In this document: positions 11,205 to 23,274 of the stretch, piece by piece
Layout: each line of letters starts with the position of its first letter
Position numbering within the stretch: position 1 is the stretch's first letter
Source: Stenocarpella maydis
Taxonomy: Eukaryota; Ascomycota; Sordariomycetes; Diaporthales; Diaporthaceae
Reading direction: 5' to 3'
NCBI GenBank assembly: GCA_002270565.1
Contig: NQMI01000003.1
Location: forward strand, 964,876 to 1,028,875
Length of the DNA stretch: 64,000 nt
Notes under the pieces: generated by a model
Database searches by the model: none
What the model saw: only the letters and a program-made list of their open reading frames with translations
What the model was told of the DNA's origin: nothing
Program-made: the position numbers and the translations under genes

Positions 11205-14200
11205 GGGCACAGCGGTCGGGGCCGGGTGAGATGCTCAAAGGCGGCCGGGCTGGTGGGCCGGGGCACAAAGGCGAAGCTGTCCGTTTGCGCTGGCCGCTGG
11301 GGGCTTTTTCTTTTTTTTTTCTCTTTTTTTTTTTCTCTTTTTTTTTTTTTTTGGATTCAGCACAGGTGATCGTGAGACAAGCCAAAGGGAGGCACAAGGC
11401 CGAGCTGATGGCCAATGTGTTTGTGAGAGAGGGGGCAGAAAGCCGGTGAAAGCAAGCGAGTTGGTGAAGCCCTCTTTGTCACGGGGGGTTCAAGGGGAGA
11501 CGAGGGCAACTATCAGGTCCAGGTCCCGAAACAAAGGGATGGCGGGGTATCACGGTGCAGAGATGAAGGAGAAGCGGTGGTTTGAGCGGAGGAGAGCAAT
11601 CGAGCAAGCAGGCAAGCAGGCAAGCAGGCAACGGGGCCGTGGCCTGCTATGTATAGTATATACATGTGCCGTCGTCGAGCATGTGGAGAGTGACCAAGTG
11701 CTGGCGAACGGAGTAGTGTTTCTAGAAACGGTGGGACCCCCGTTTTCTGGATTGGCAGTTGTGGGGGGCACAAGATCTGGGGGGGGGGGCCGCTGCAGTG
11801 GTTGTTGGGCGGGGCCATTACGGAGCAAATAATCTACCACATGCATACACAGTATAGTGTACATACACCTCATGTGCCAGGCATTTATTTAATCTACTGT
11901 GATTCTTCAACCCCCTCAGATCCTCACATCCACTCTTGGTTCCTCACGTGGCACATTCGATCCGACAGCATGGTAAGCACAGGCACGTGCTCGGCTGCCT
12001 CCCTCACTCTGACCGACAGACAACTCTTCCTCTTCCCTTTTTCCCTCCCTGGCCCGTGGGCAATCCACCCCAGCACCGAGAGAGCCGCTTATGCAGGCGT
12101 GGGTTCATGGATCCCCTCAGGCCCGCAGCAGACACCACCCTGGCCCCATCTTTATTTTTTACACTTTTCCTCTCGCCCGCCAGGCGCTTAGCCAGGCGCT
12201 AAATGCTGTGAACATCATAAATGCCGTCAACATCGCGCACCGCCGGCCACTGCCCCAGCCGCCCATGCCGTCTTCGCGATGCCCGTTATGAGAGCAATGC
12301 CCACCTGGGTCTAGTCCAGAGTCTGCCTATCTGCCTTCTGTCTCTGCCAACCCTCTCGGCCTGGCAGACACTGGCCGCTGCGGTGTCCACCTGTGGGGCG
12401 CGCTTAACGCACTACAGCCCTTGGCCACGACCAAGCCACCATCGCTACCTGATCTTGGTCCGTCTTGCGAGCACTTGGACCGGCGACAAGGGCCGGCTGA
12501 CTGGATCCCAGTGGCAGGAGGCTCGTCCCTATAGAAAATAAACCCATCGGCATGTAGGCACCATGCTGGTAAACCTGCGCGATGCACTGGGCATGTCACC
12601 CTAGTGACATGGCGCGTCTATCCTTTCGACAGAACGAAGCATGTGGATAAACAGGATCTGATATCTGCGCCGAATGAGGAAGCGTCAACATGCTGCCTTT
12701 CGGCACCGGGCTCTCCAGTCGAAGCCACCCGGTCATCATCAGGCCGTGCAGTCCTCCTCTGGATATCGCCCATCCAGCTTGTTCATAGATTGGCGGCAGT
12801 CTAGGCTCATCAAGCGCATCTAAGAAGCCAGGATGCTTCCCTTGCTTTTCTCTTCTCTCTCTTGGGGAGGAACTTTTGTATTCGACTGTGTCCACGCCCC
12901 TCCCAGAGTTCAACTCCCTTGGGCCGTGGCCCCATCCAATTTATTAGCTTCTTTAAAACGCTTATCGAGGAAGGACTGACAGCTCGCCCTCCCAAAGGAT
13001 CTGACCAGGTCACCAGCCAGAACAACCGAGCTTCAACTATCCATGGATGCCAGTGATAAGTCCAAACAGCCCGCCGCTGGACTAGATTCTTGGAGCTAAG
13101 GCTGGCTCACTTGAGGGGGTCCTGATAAAAGCGGTCGCCGATCTCTGTCGGGAGATGGCCGTGTCCAGTTCATTGCCTCGTACCATACACCTGTTCAGAC
13201 CAGGGATTGGGAAAGTAAGGTCAGACTACGGCTTCGTATGATACGCACCTTTGCCCAACTAATATAGTAAGTAATATACCCCTGGTGTATTTCCAAACGC
13301 GTCTCAGTCGTGTCTAGTTGCCTGCACTCGCAAGACGTACCCATGGCTGTCGCTTATCTCACGAAGCAGTCGGTCCGCCACAAAGCCTTTTCAAATGCGT
13401 GTTCGCACGGGCGACACCTAATGGGCTTATGACAGGTGACTGGCATTTGCGCTCTTCGAGAAGACAGGCGGGAGAAGGAAAAGCGTACTCCGTAAGAGTG
13501 ATCCTCAGAGACGGTCATCATTATCAGTGCACAACAGCCTTGAGCTCCTCCTGCTGGAGTAAGGCACAGCCGGGCTATAGTAGGCCGCGGAGAACGAATC
13601 GCTGGACGTTGAGTAATCATCTAGTAGGCATTGACAGGCACCATCATAGCCGCTGATGTGGTTTCGTCAAGACCGTACCCTATAGTGTCCTTTTCCCAGG
13701 ATGACCGTCCAGTGCTTTATTAACGTCGCCTATTGAGCCATATCCTAGGAAGGCGGTCCAGAGAAGATCTTCTTTATACCTACTTAAGTTCTTCCCGTTT
13801 TCAATCCATAATCTTGACACCATTGAATATATTAATTAAAAGAGTATTGTTAAACTTCTAGACCCTCGCTGTCACCGTCTCCAGACCATCTTTTTCAAGT
13901 CAGCCTCCTCGTTAGACGACGTAAGTAAAAGCACCGGATAGCCATTTCCTCCAGGGGACCGACTATACTACCTAGAGGTATATGGTCTTGACGAAACGCA
14001 AGGCGCGCTCTATGCTATCTACCATAAACATAATTACAATATCTGATTCCTATCTGTGAAAGACTACCTAGGTACATAACTCACGAGATTCGACATCCGA
14101 TTGATATGTCTCACTCTGACTCGCTCCCCATGGGCAAGCGTCCCAGCAGAAACACAGGATGCGTCGGCAACGTATTCCAACGAAGCGTCGAGTCGGGAAA

Positions 14201-15474
14201 CTAGGAAAACATGAAGCCTTGCGCAAAGTCCGGGGTGACCTGCTTCTATCATTTATTGTCGTATCGGGTCTCACTACCGCGTAGCCCTGAGGTGGTACAT
14301 AAATCTTTCATCATAACTTCATAAAAATAGCTATGTTCAGCCAACGGTATATCTAACCCTCTATCGCTGCTTACCGCTTTCCGACCTGAATACACAAACA
14401 AACCCCTGGCAGCCCTTGTCACGAGTCGCACTCCGTGTGGCCAACTGCCAACCTCTTGGCTTGTGCCTAGGGAGTCACGTGCCTGAAGTGTAAACCACTT
14501 CACATGTTCACATCTCCGCCGCTCTCGCCCCACCCTCCGGGAGTGCACTCAGACAGACATCTTACTCTTCGTTCTATCGAACACCATTAGCTCTGACCGG
14601 GCAGATTCTCCCTCATGCGGGGGACGTAAGGCGACAAAGCTTCCGTACGATATGCATACATACCTCTACACGAACGGCGCAGGGCCGAGGCCTAGCCTTT
14701 GAGTACCCAGGTAGGCAAATGTGAATGTTGGCAGCGTCGTGAGGCCCCGCCCTGTCCTCTCCGTCTGTCACGAGCCAACCGACTCCATTAACAGGTTGTC
14801 TGTTGGACCTCCCGAGAGCGGAAACAACTCAGCCTTGGTCGCCAGACAGTCTGGGGTGTTCCCCCGAACCGTCCGGACCCGGCAGCCTGATATACGAATA
14901 AGAGATTACCGCCACTCCGTCCTCTTGTTGCTATCCACGTTCCGCCAGCGCGCCTGGACAGAATATACGGCACGGGTGGTGTGGGGCAAACCCCGATGTA
15001 GGGCATGGCCTGCAATAGAGTCGGTTCTAATCCTTGAGACATCATTTCATTTGGATGCGTGGGCGCGTGCATGGATGGGAGACTGAAAAGAAGAAAGTAC
15101 AGGAAGGGGGAAAAAGAGACAAGAAAAACCAAAACCTGGCAAGACCGGACGTGGGAGAATGAAAGTGTTCAACTACAAAGAGGTATATTTTTAAAATCAA
15201 TGTGGGCCCTTTTCTGCTCTGCTCTCTTTGGGACGATGGGGCCGTGTCTGTCATTCAATAATTACCAGAACACCTTGGCTCCTCCCCAATTCATGAATCG
15301 AATAGCTATCCGCACAAGCGCTACAAGCGTTCCACACATACGCACAAGCGTGCAAACGCACACAAGAGGTGGGAGTTGAGGAATGGCCGGGGTACAATGA
15401 TGACGGATTAAGGGCAGTAACAGAGTCCTAGATCATTGAACCATTCCAGACAGCAAATGTCATCAGACCATTAT
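11205..15474. other. Intergenic, 4.3 kb, no supportable gene
   Basis: Contains a long T/C tract (11304-11352) just upstream of the deaminase start, which in the transcribed orientation is purine-rich leader or promoter sequence. It also has a small CAAGCAGG tandem near 11604-11631 and AT-richer patches near 13230-13310 and 13790-14060. Open frames present are short, overlapping and without recognisable domains. Confidence 0.5.
11304..11352. repeat. Poly-pyrimidine (T-rich) tract
   Basis: About 49 nt of T interrupted only by a few C residues, lying roughly 100 bp upstream of the deaminase ATG. Such homopyrimidine/homopurine tracts are common in fungal promoters and 5' leaders; a role here is inferred only from position. 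Confidence 0.8.
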
Positions 15475-17445
15475 TCACTCCTCGCCCTCGAGGGGCGCCT
15501 CCTCCTCGTACTCCTCCTCCTCCTCGTCGATGGAGGCATCCTGGTACTGCTGGTATTCAGAGACCAGATCGTTCATGTTGGACTCAGCCTCGGTGAACTC
15601 CATCTCGTCCATTCCCTCACCAGTGTACCAATGCAAGAAAGCCTTGCGCCGGAACATGGCAGTGAACTGCTCACCCACACGCTTGAACAGCTCCTGGATA
15701 GCAGTCGAGTTACCAACAAAGGTAGAGGACATCTTGAGACCCTTAGGAGGGATGGAGCAGAGGGCGGTCTGGACGTTGTTGGGGATCCACTCGACGAAGT
15801 AGGACGAGTTCTTGCTTTGGACGTTGCGCATCTGGTCCTCGACCTCCTTCATGGAGACCTTTCCACGGCTGGGGGTTGGGGGGCCAAGTGTTAGCCGTGA
15901 CGACGACCTCATTGGGGCGAAGGGTGGTTTCTGGGAGGCCTGGACACTTACAAAATGGCAGAGCACGTCAGGTAGCGACCGTTGCGGAAGTCGGAGGCAG
16001 CCATCATGTTCTTGGGGTCGAACATCTGCTGGGTGAGCTCGGGCACGGTGACGGCGCGGAACGAGTAGGCGCCACGGCTGGTCAGGGGAGCGAAGCCGAC
16101 CATGAAGAAATGCAGACGGGGGAATGGCACCATGTTGACAGCCAGCTTGCGCAGGTCAGAGTTCAGCTGACCGGGGAAACGCAGGGAGACGGTGACGCCA
16201 GACATGACAGCCGACACCAGGTAGTTGAGGTCACCGTAGGAGGGGTTGGACAGCTTGAGCGTGCGCATGCAGATGTCGTAGAGGGCCTCGTTGTCAATGC
16301 AGAAGGTCTCGTCCGAGTTCTCGACCAGCTGGTGGACCGACAGGGTCGCGTTGTAAGGCTCGACGACGGTGTCGGAGACCTTGGGGGAGGGCACGACGGA
16401 GAAGGTGGCCATCATGCGGTCGGGGAACTCCTCGCGGATCTTGGAGATGAGCAGGGTGCCCATACCGGCACCAGTACCACCACCCAGGGAGTGGGTGATC
16501 TGGAAGCCCTGGAGGCAGTCACAGCCCTCGGCCTCACGCCGGACGACGTCGAGGACCTGGTCGACCAGCTCGGCACCCTCAGTGTAGTGACCCTTGGCCC
16601 AGTTGTTTCCAGCGCCGGACTGGCCGAAGACGAAGTTGTCGGGGCGGAAGAGCTGGCCGAAGGGACCGGCACGGACAGCGTCCATGGTACCGGGCTCGAG
16701 ATCGACGAGGACGGCGCGAGGAACATACTTGTTGCTGGAGGCCTGGCCGATCTTGCGTTAGCAAGGCCCCGGCGACGGTAGAAGGCCACGCTGCAGGGGG
16801 TCAAGGACGCCGTTGTCAACTTACCTCGTTGAAGTAGACGTTCATGCGCTCGAGCTGGAGCTCGGAAGTACCGTTGTAACTGTACAGATTGTCAGTGCCA
16901 AGACAGATGAGGGCCAGGTCCGGAGGCAGGGGACAGGAGGTGCATACACGCCATTGCTGTCGAGGCCGTGCTCGCCAGAGATGGTTTGCCTAGGAGAACG
17001 AGGTCAGTAAGGACGATGCCGCTGGGTCGCGTGGTCGCGGGTCGAGCTTCGCAGTGGTAGGCTTGGAGCTGGAGGCGGCACACACCAGAAAGCAGCACCG
17101 ATTTGGTTACCCTGGGAAACGTGTCAGCTACGGGCGGTGATGATAAGGTCGGGCGGTGTTGACAGGAGCAACTTACGCATTGGCCGGTCTGAAGGTGAAC
17201 CTAGAGGCGAGGTGAAAAGGTCAGGTTAGCAATCTGACGCGTCTCATGAGGGCACCTGGGTGCTCATCGCAGGGTGTTTGTGATGCTTTGAGGCCCAACG
17301 GCGGGAGTGGTCGCGATGGTGGGGTAAGGCTCAGGGCTCAGGGGCAGGACGAGGATGGGAAAGCGACATGGGCTGACGACGCGTCTCGATGGTGGTGTTT
17401 TTGTTTTTGTTTTGGAGCTCGGGAACAACTCACAATCTCACGCAT
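15475..17445 (-). CDS. benA: Beta-tubulin
   Basis: Major microtubule subunit. Seven exons join in perfect phase: 17434-17445, 17177-17200, 17086-17111, 16948-16989, 16825-16879, 15952-16742 and 15475-15868, giving 447 aa, the standard length. The first exon encodes only MREI; the next gives VHLQTGQC, whose MREI autoregulatory and GTP-binding regions are conserved. [10 protein letters not shown] (tubulin signature loop) sits at residues 140-149 and the acidic tail ends EEAPLEGEE. Introns crowd the 5' half, as in other filamentous ascomycetes, and the first is the longest (233 nt). Residues known to determine benzimidazole binding are wild type: His6, Tyr50, Phe167, Glu198, Phe200, Leu240. Equivalent symbols are tub2 and Bml. 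The upstream 500 bp is rich in CT tracts in the sense orientation, typical of a strongly expressed gene. Confidence 0.98.
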
Positions 17446-19859
17446 TTTTGACGACTTTGTTGTTTGAGTGTGGACGAGACAGAGGAGAAGAAGGGCAGTA
17501 GACAAACGGTCGCAGCGAGGTCCAAGACGGAGGGCCGGTAGCTGGGAACGAGATTGAGAAGGTGAGGTTTGGGTGTGGGCGGCGAGGGTTGGTGGTGTTG
17601 AGATTGGGAGGCCAGTCTGGGTCTGGAAGAAAAGAGTGGAGTGGGGGGGAGAGGGTGTGTGTGTGTTGTGTGCTCGCGCGATGCCCCTCTGCTGCTTTGC
17701 AGGAGCTGCTTTGGTTGGTGCCTTGGTGCTGCTGTTGCTGCCAGTGCCAATGCCAATGCTGGTTGCAAGGTGCCAGGGGCTCAAGCACCTGCGTGTGTAT
17801 GTGTGTGTGTGGGCTTGGTTTGTTGATTTTTGATTGCATGCCGCACGGGCCACCGTCCCCGTTGCACCTCACCGCTCATTGGCCAAAGCTAATTGGCCAC
17901 GGAAGGCGCGAATGGCCCACCCCACTGTTTACCAGTTGGCAGGTGCACTAAACCTTGCTAGGCCAGGAGTTGGCAGAAGTTTGGACCAATTAGTCTTGTC
18001 AGGGCTCGTGACGGCCAATGCAAATTGTGCCCGACCTGGGTAGCATAGTACGTTTGGTAAGTGCTTCAAGATGCATCTCTGTCTGCCTGTTGCCAGCCTG
18101 CAGCCTGGCAGTATATCTGCCAGCCTGTATATATACCCAGCTAGACTTATCAACTGGGATGGGTGACTGTGGTCTGGATGTTCTGGATCAACACGGCCTG
18201 ACAGCTCGACTCGGTTCGCGGCAATCGGCCACGAGAACCACATGAGACGAGATGAACAGATCGATAGGCCATTGCCCAAGGCCCCACCTCTTGATGACTA
18301 TTCCTCAGCCCTCACAGGTCTCGAGCTTCACACCGAGTGAGGCCTGATCTGGCAGTCTGGTTGCACTGCTAAATCTCGACGTCCTCTAGTGTACCAAATT
18401 TCAAATATATGCACCCAAGTCAGCCTAGACCTATCTTCCTGATACAAGCCCCCAAAGTCCCGTTTCAACAGCCGCGAAACATCGCATGTACCCGTCTTGT
18501 CAATACACATACACATCGCAACATGACAACGCTTTGACGAAGACCCGAGACAGGCGCGAATGCACGCGCAGGCGCAGGCATATGCTGCAGCCCCATACCA
18601 AAGCGCATGCATGCAGAGGAAGTCCCTGAGTTATGATGAGCGTAACAACAATCAATCATCGGAGGGCCCGTCAGCCGCGCGCGGCAACCCACCAGACGTA
18701 AACACCAAACATTGCACCACCATGAATTAGATCCCACGGCGAATCAGGTTTGGCTATACACAAGGTTGAAAACGTTACTGAGTGAGTGGGGGTGAGTGTT
18801 GGTGGCCATGCAGAGCTGCTAGAGCTGCATGTTGCTTGCCAGCCAGCACATGGGCGGACAAGCAGACAAGCCGTACAGAAGCCGCCCACCCTCAGCCACC
18901 CCCCTCCTTTTTTGCGCCACACCATGCATCAATTTCGGCCCAGTTGCTCTCCAAACAGCGGCAGCTGCGTCCATACTCACAACCTCAAAGCAGGTGGTGT
19001 AGGGACGCAAATGTCTCACGCAGCCATCAACAGTCTTCATCTATTTCCATACTCGCCCTGTCGGCGACGGGGATGGCTACATCCAGCGGCTCCTAAGAGC
19101 AACCGAGGTCCTTGACTATGAGACACTGACCGCGGAAAAAGAACAAAAAAAAAAAGGAATATTGGGACACATAAAAGGACACAAAAGCCATGCGAGAGCT
19201 CCATGATGATAGTATCGGCCATGATGCTTCCGATTGTTGACGGCGAAAACCAAAACACCTTTGCCTGGCCCCGTCCGATTCCTTCCCTTCAAAACAAAAT
19301 CAGACCTATCTCTCTCTCACTGGTCCCATGCCGTGTTGGTCCCTTTCCATACTCATCACCCCCGCCCTGTCCACCAACCTTTCCGCATCCAAAGACGGCC
19401 TGTGCCGCCCGTGGTCTTGATGCCACACCGGCTCGCCTCGCTGAGAGGCTACCGATGGGGGTAAACATGTCCTGTAGACAGGTGTAAAGTGAAAAGTCTT
19501 CCTCTGACTTGTTGGTATTACCGTGTGCTTTACTTCCTGAGAAAGCAGATCTCTGCTGCAGTTCCTATGACGGGAAACAAAAAAAAAAAAAGACAAGAGG
19601 GCTCTTTTTGCTGATGTACCAGGCCGCCAGGCCAGGGCTTTTCCGATTCCAGGGCTGCTATGCAAATGAACCAGGGTCCCAAAGGGGAAAACCACAGAGC
19701 GAAAATGATTTAGCTTCTAAGTATTCGTACATTTACAATTGGCGCGGTCGCCGTTACCGATACCGATGACTGGGTGTGAGGACGAGTGGGTGTTGCTCGA
19801 GCGGCGTGTTATCAAACATTATATAAGTGCGGCTGTGTGGTTTGGTGGTGTGGCCCATC
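17446..19859. other. Intergenic, beta-tubulin leader/promoter and downstream flank of next gene
   Basis: The first roughly 450 bp upstream of the tubulin ATG is CT/CA-rich on the minus strand, consistent with a 5' leader and promoter. The rest shows only short overlapping frames and A-runs near 19145-19156 and 19579-19591. No gene supported. Confidence 0.5.
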
Positions 19860-22800
19860 TTAGCTGACTGTCATCATCTGCATGCGCCGGTTCAGGCCGG
19901 AGTCTAGCGAGTTGCGGGGCAGTGGGGAGTGGCTCTTCTGGCTCCTAACCAGATGCCGGGGCGGGCTCGTGTCAGGGTCCGTGAAGACACGCGTGAAGGC
20001 CGGGCTGCCACCATGGCCAGGCCGGACGCGATCGAGCTTCGTGGGTGTGGCTTGGGGGCTCATCAAGAGCACCTCTTCTTTGCGGACAATGTCGGACAAG
20101 GTGTGGAAGACGCTGCTCGCGCGCCGGACGAGCTCGTGAAGACTGTTCGTGTCGAAGAAGAGTTTTGCCTTGGACGGCTTCAGAGGCGACTCCTGCCGGC
20201 GACCGGGTAAGCTCCGCTGCTGCTCCATGGCTGCGATGACGGACGAGACGACGGCACCATCCGGCGTGTGGAACTCTCTCACACGGTCCGGAGTCCTGGG
20301 AGTGTGTGGACGGGTGCCCTCCATCTCCGAGGACCAAGTGTTGCCGAATATGTCATCATCTGGAGAGAACACGGAGCGACGACGGACAACCTGCCTCTCT
20401 CGTACCACGGCGTTCTTTAGAATGTCGGGCTTGTGCGCCTCGACAAGGGCGTCGGACCGGTCCAGCGAGGCGCCATCGAATCCTCCGTCGAGGAACCGAT
20501 CGTCAACCGGGGAGGGCTCGGGATCGGATGAGTCCTTGTCCGTTTCGTACCCGTCTACTTCCTCTTCATCCGGTGACGCCAGGGCAATGATGTTTTCCGC
20601 TTCTTTCCACAGCAAAGCGCTCTGGCCGTTCAGCAGGTCCAGCTCCCGGCCTTGCCGGCAGAGGCGCTTGAGGCTGTCGACAAGCAGCGACAGCTCCCGA
20701 ATGTGGCCCGAGTGCGCCTTGACGGTCGCCTGGGCGGTTTGTATCGAGGGAGGTACACTCATGGACAGCGTCTGGACAGCGTTCTTCGGACCCGAGCCGC
20801 AGGTGCTACCCTCGTCGAATTCGAAGTCGTCATCCCAGTCTTCGCTGGCATTCTTCGCACTTAGTCCCCACGTGCCAAACTTTGGCGCACCCTTAACGAT
20901 ATCCACCGGTTCAACAATAGGCACACTCTGACTGCGGACATGGGCAGTGGGCCGAACTGCCGTTCGCCCGCCTCGCAAATCCAGCTCCCGCTTGCCATGA
21001 ACAGTCCTCGGGCGTGCGAGGCTGTCGTCGGCCTTCTCGTGGGACGGCTCGCTCCAATCGAACACATTGCTCCTCGGGCGCTCGGTCTTGACTCCAGTCG
21101 TGTAGGAATCAGGAGTCGCATTGCCGCTGATGCTAGCCAATGCTGGTCGCAGCTGGGGGCTGAACCCTCGTCGCGAGTTGACGGAGCTTGTCGGTGGGGA
21201 GAGTGGGTTGCTCAGAACATCGTCGTCCTCCCTCGCCCAGTCAAAGTCATCATCGGTAGTATCGAGTGAAAGTCTGCCGAAGTTGCGGGGGTTGTTGCCA
21301 ATGGAGATCTGGAACTTCGCAATCTCAGTCGCTCGGTCATCGGCATCGCCGGTATCATCACCGATACGTGGGCCGCGGATCCCACGGATAGGAGTTGAGG
21401 ACCCTTCATCCTCTTCCATGATGTTGGTATCGCCGTCCCATTTGTTCCCTAGGATTTCCTGTATCGAAAGCCTCTTCGCCTTCGCATTACCAAGTGTGCC
21501 AAGGGGTGATTCGTCAAACATGGAGTCCAGAGGCGTTTCAACCACCCTTATACGGTTTGAATCGCTAGTCCTGAATGAATCAAAAACCGCGTCACTCTTA
21601 TAATCCGTATCGTCGTCGTCGCCTGAGGCCAAGCCCGGCACCGACATCTCAGATCCGGCCAGGGTGGATGCCCCTTCCTTTGAGACTGCCCTGCTATGAG
21701 ATGAGAACATGGCGCCTTGTGGCGCACTCGTCGGGCTGATATGTATGGGGCTCGGTGCCTGGAGCCCTGCAGAGTGTGGGGGAGACGGCCCCATCTTGGA
21801 CAAGTCGAGATGGAAGCTAGACAGGCGCGAAAGGGGGGGCATAGACGCCATGGCCCCGCGCTCCTGCTCCTGCTCCGCTGAATTGACCGTGTACCGTTTC
21901 TCCTTGTGTCCAGACAATGGGGGCGTGAAGAGCGCCTCCATATCGGACTCTGCACCGCTTGACCTGGACGCCTTGGGCGAAGTGGAACCTGGATCCGACG
22001 CGTAACGCCGGCCTCGGGCGAGGTCAAGAGAAGTCCTCTTGGGACGACGCAGGCTGCCTGCCCTTGCGACCCAACCCCCAGAGGCCCCGAATTGCGCCCC
22101 GAGAGACCGCCGACTCTCTTTGGTTGGCGTCTTCACCGGTGGGTCAGCGGCCTCTTTCGAGTTTCGTGGGCTGTGCCGTGGTAGGGTCGGAGATTCGACG
22201 GGCTGAGCCAACTCTGGCTCACGTTCCACTGGTGCCATCATGTAGGGATCGCCGGTAATCACCGCGGGGTTCACAAGATAGGGCGCAGTTAACGAGCTCC
22301 CACGCTGCAAGTGGATCCGTGTCCGTGGTAATTGCCACTCCACCGGGCTGCTGCCTTCAAAGCTGGGTGTGATGGGTGTAACTACAGTTTTCCGCCTGGA
22401 ACTCCTCACCCTCCTTGTATGGAAATATGACGTCCACCCAGGCGCCTCATGCAACCTCCATGGCCAGTTGTTTGATCGACCGGTTGTCGAGGCTCTCGGG
22501 CGTAAGGGTTGGCCAGGCGAAACCCCATCTATTGGAACTTCCAGCGCCGGGGAGAACGGGGCCTGCTGGACTGTCGCAGAGCGTTGATGGCTTGATGCGG
22601 GTCGTCGCAGGGTCGGGACCTGGATACGGGAGCCACGCCTGGCGAAGATGCTCTCTGTTCCTGGCCGTTTAACCAGCTTGTTGGACGTCGGAAGTTGGGG
22701 GTGGACTGAGCCCGTGGGAGACAGTATGGACGGTCCTGACGCTTGCGAGTATGAGAAAGCTGATTCTGGCTCGGCAGTGGAGCGCACACTACCGTGTTGT

Positions 22801-23274
22801 GACCCAGGCCGGAGAGATAGTCTTCTCATCCACGAGCCATGTGAGGAGATAGAGTCCCGGCCGGCGTCGCTAGCAGCGGCGACCTCGGTCGCACGTATGG
22901 TCGAAAGGCGGCGGCTGCTAGACTTGGGAGGGGTGGTCTGCGAGCTGGCGGCCGGGCCGGTGTTGACGGGGTTGGATGTTAGTGGTGAAGGATGCTGCTG
23001 TTGATCGGCCCCGTCGTCGTCGTCGCCAGGTTGGGGAAAGCGGGCGTAGCTGGTGCCTGGGGGGGACGGGAGCGGGAAGGTGGGCGTTGGCCGCGGGCTG
23101 TCGAAACTGAAGTCGGAGAAAAACTTCCTCCTCGTAGAAGGTGGGCGGGGGGACGAGGGTGTGGACGACTCTGTCGGCTGGCCGAAGACGAGGCCGGCGG
23201 CGGCAGCGGCAGCAACGGTGCCGGTCCCAACAAGCTGTTGCGACGAGGGTCGATCGGTCAGCAACCATGCAAAC
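19860..23274 (-). CDS. Large Ser/Pro-rich protein, function unknown, 5' exon unresolved
   Basis: Open frame of at least 1138 codons ending at 19860. The N-terminal readable segment has a hydrophobic Ala-rich stretch (LVGTGTVAAAAAAGLVFG), then long disordered Ser/Pro/Arg-rich sequence, then acidic Trp-containing patches (TTDDDFDWAREDDD; SEDWDDDFEFDEG) in the last third. A helical block (ELSLLVDSLKRLCRQGREL... LWKEAENIIALASPDEEE) follows, and a Ser/Pro tail. No ATG lies in frame upstream of the Ala-rich stretch. A good acceptor (CTCACAG, exon beginning at 23274) implies a short first exon further upstream, possibly beyond the pyrimidine-rich leader at 23.5-24.6 kb. The composition recalls scaffold-type regulators of polarity or septation, but I recognise no defined domain and assign no function. 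Confidence 0.75.

Noticed and set aside
15876..16781. 301-codon plus-strand open frame
   Set aside because: Antisense shadow of the largest beta-tubulin exon; Gly/Val/Leu-rich composition is the mirror of tubulin codons.
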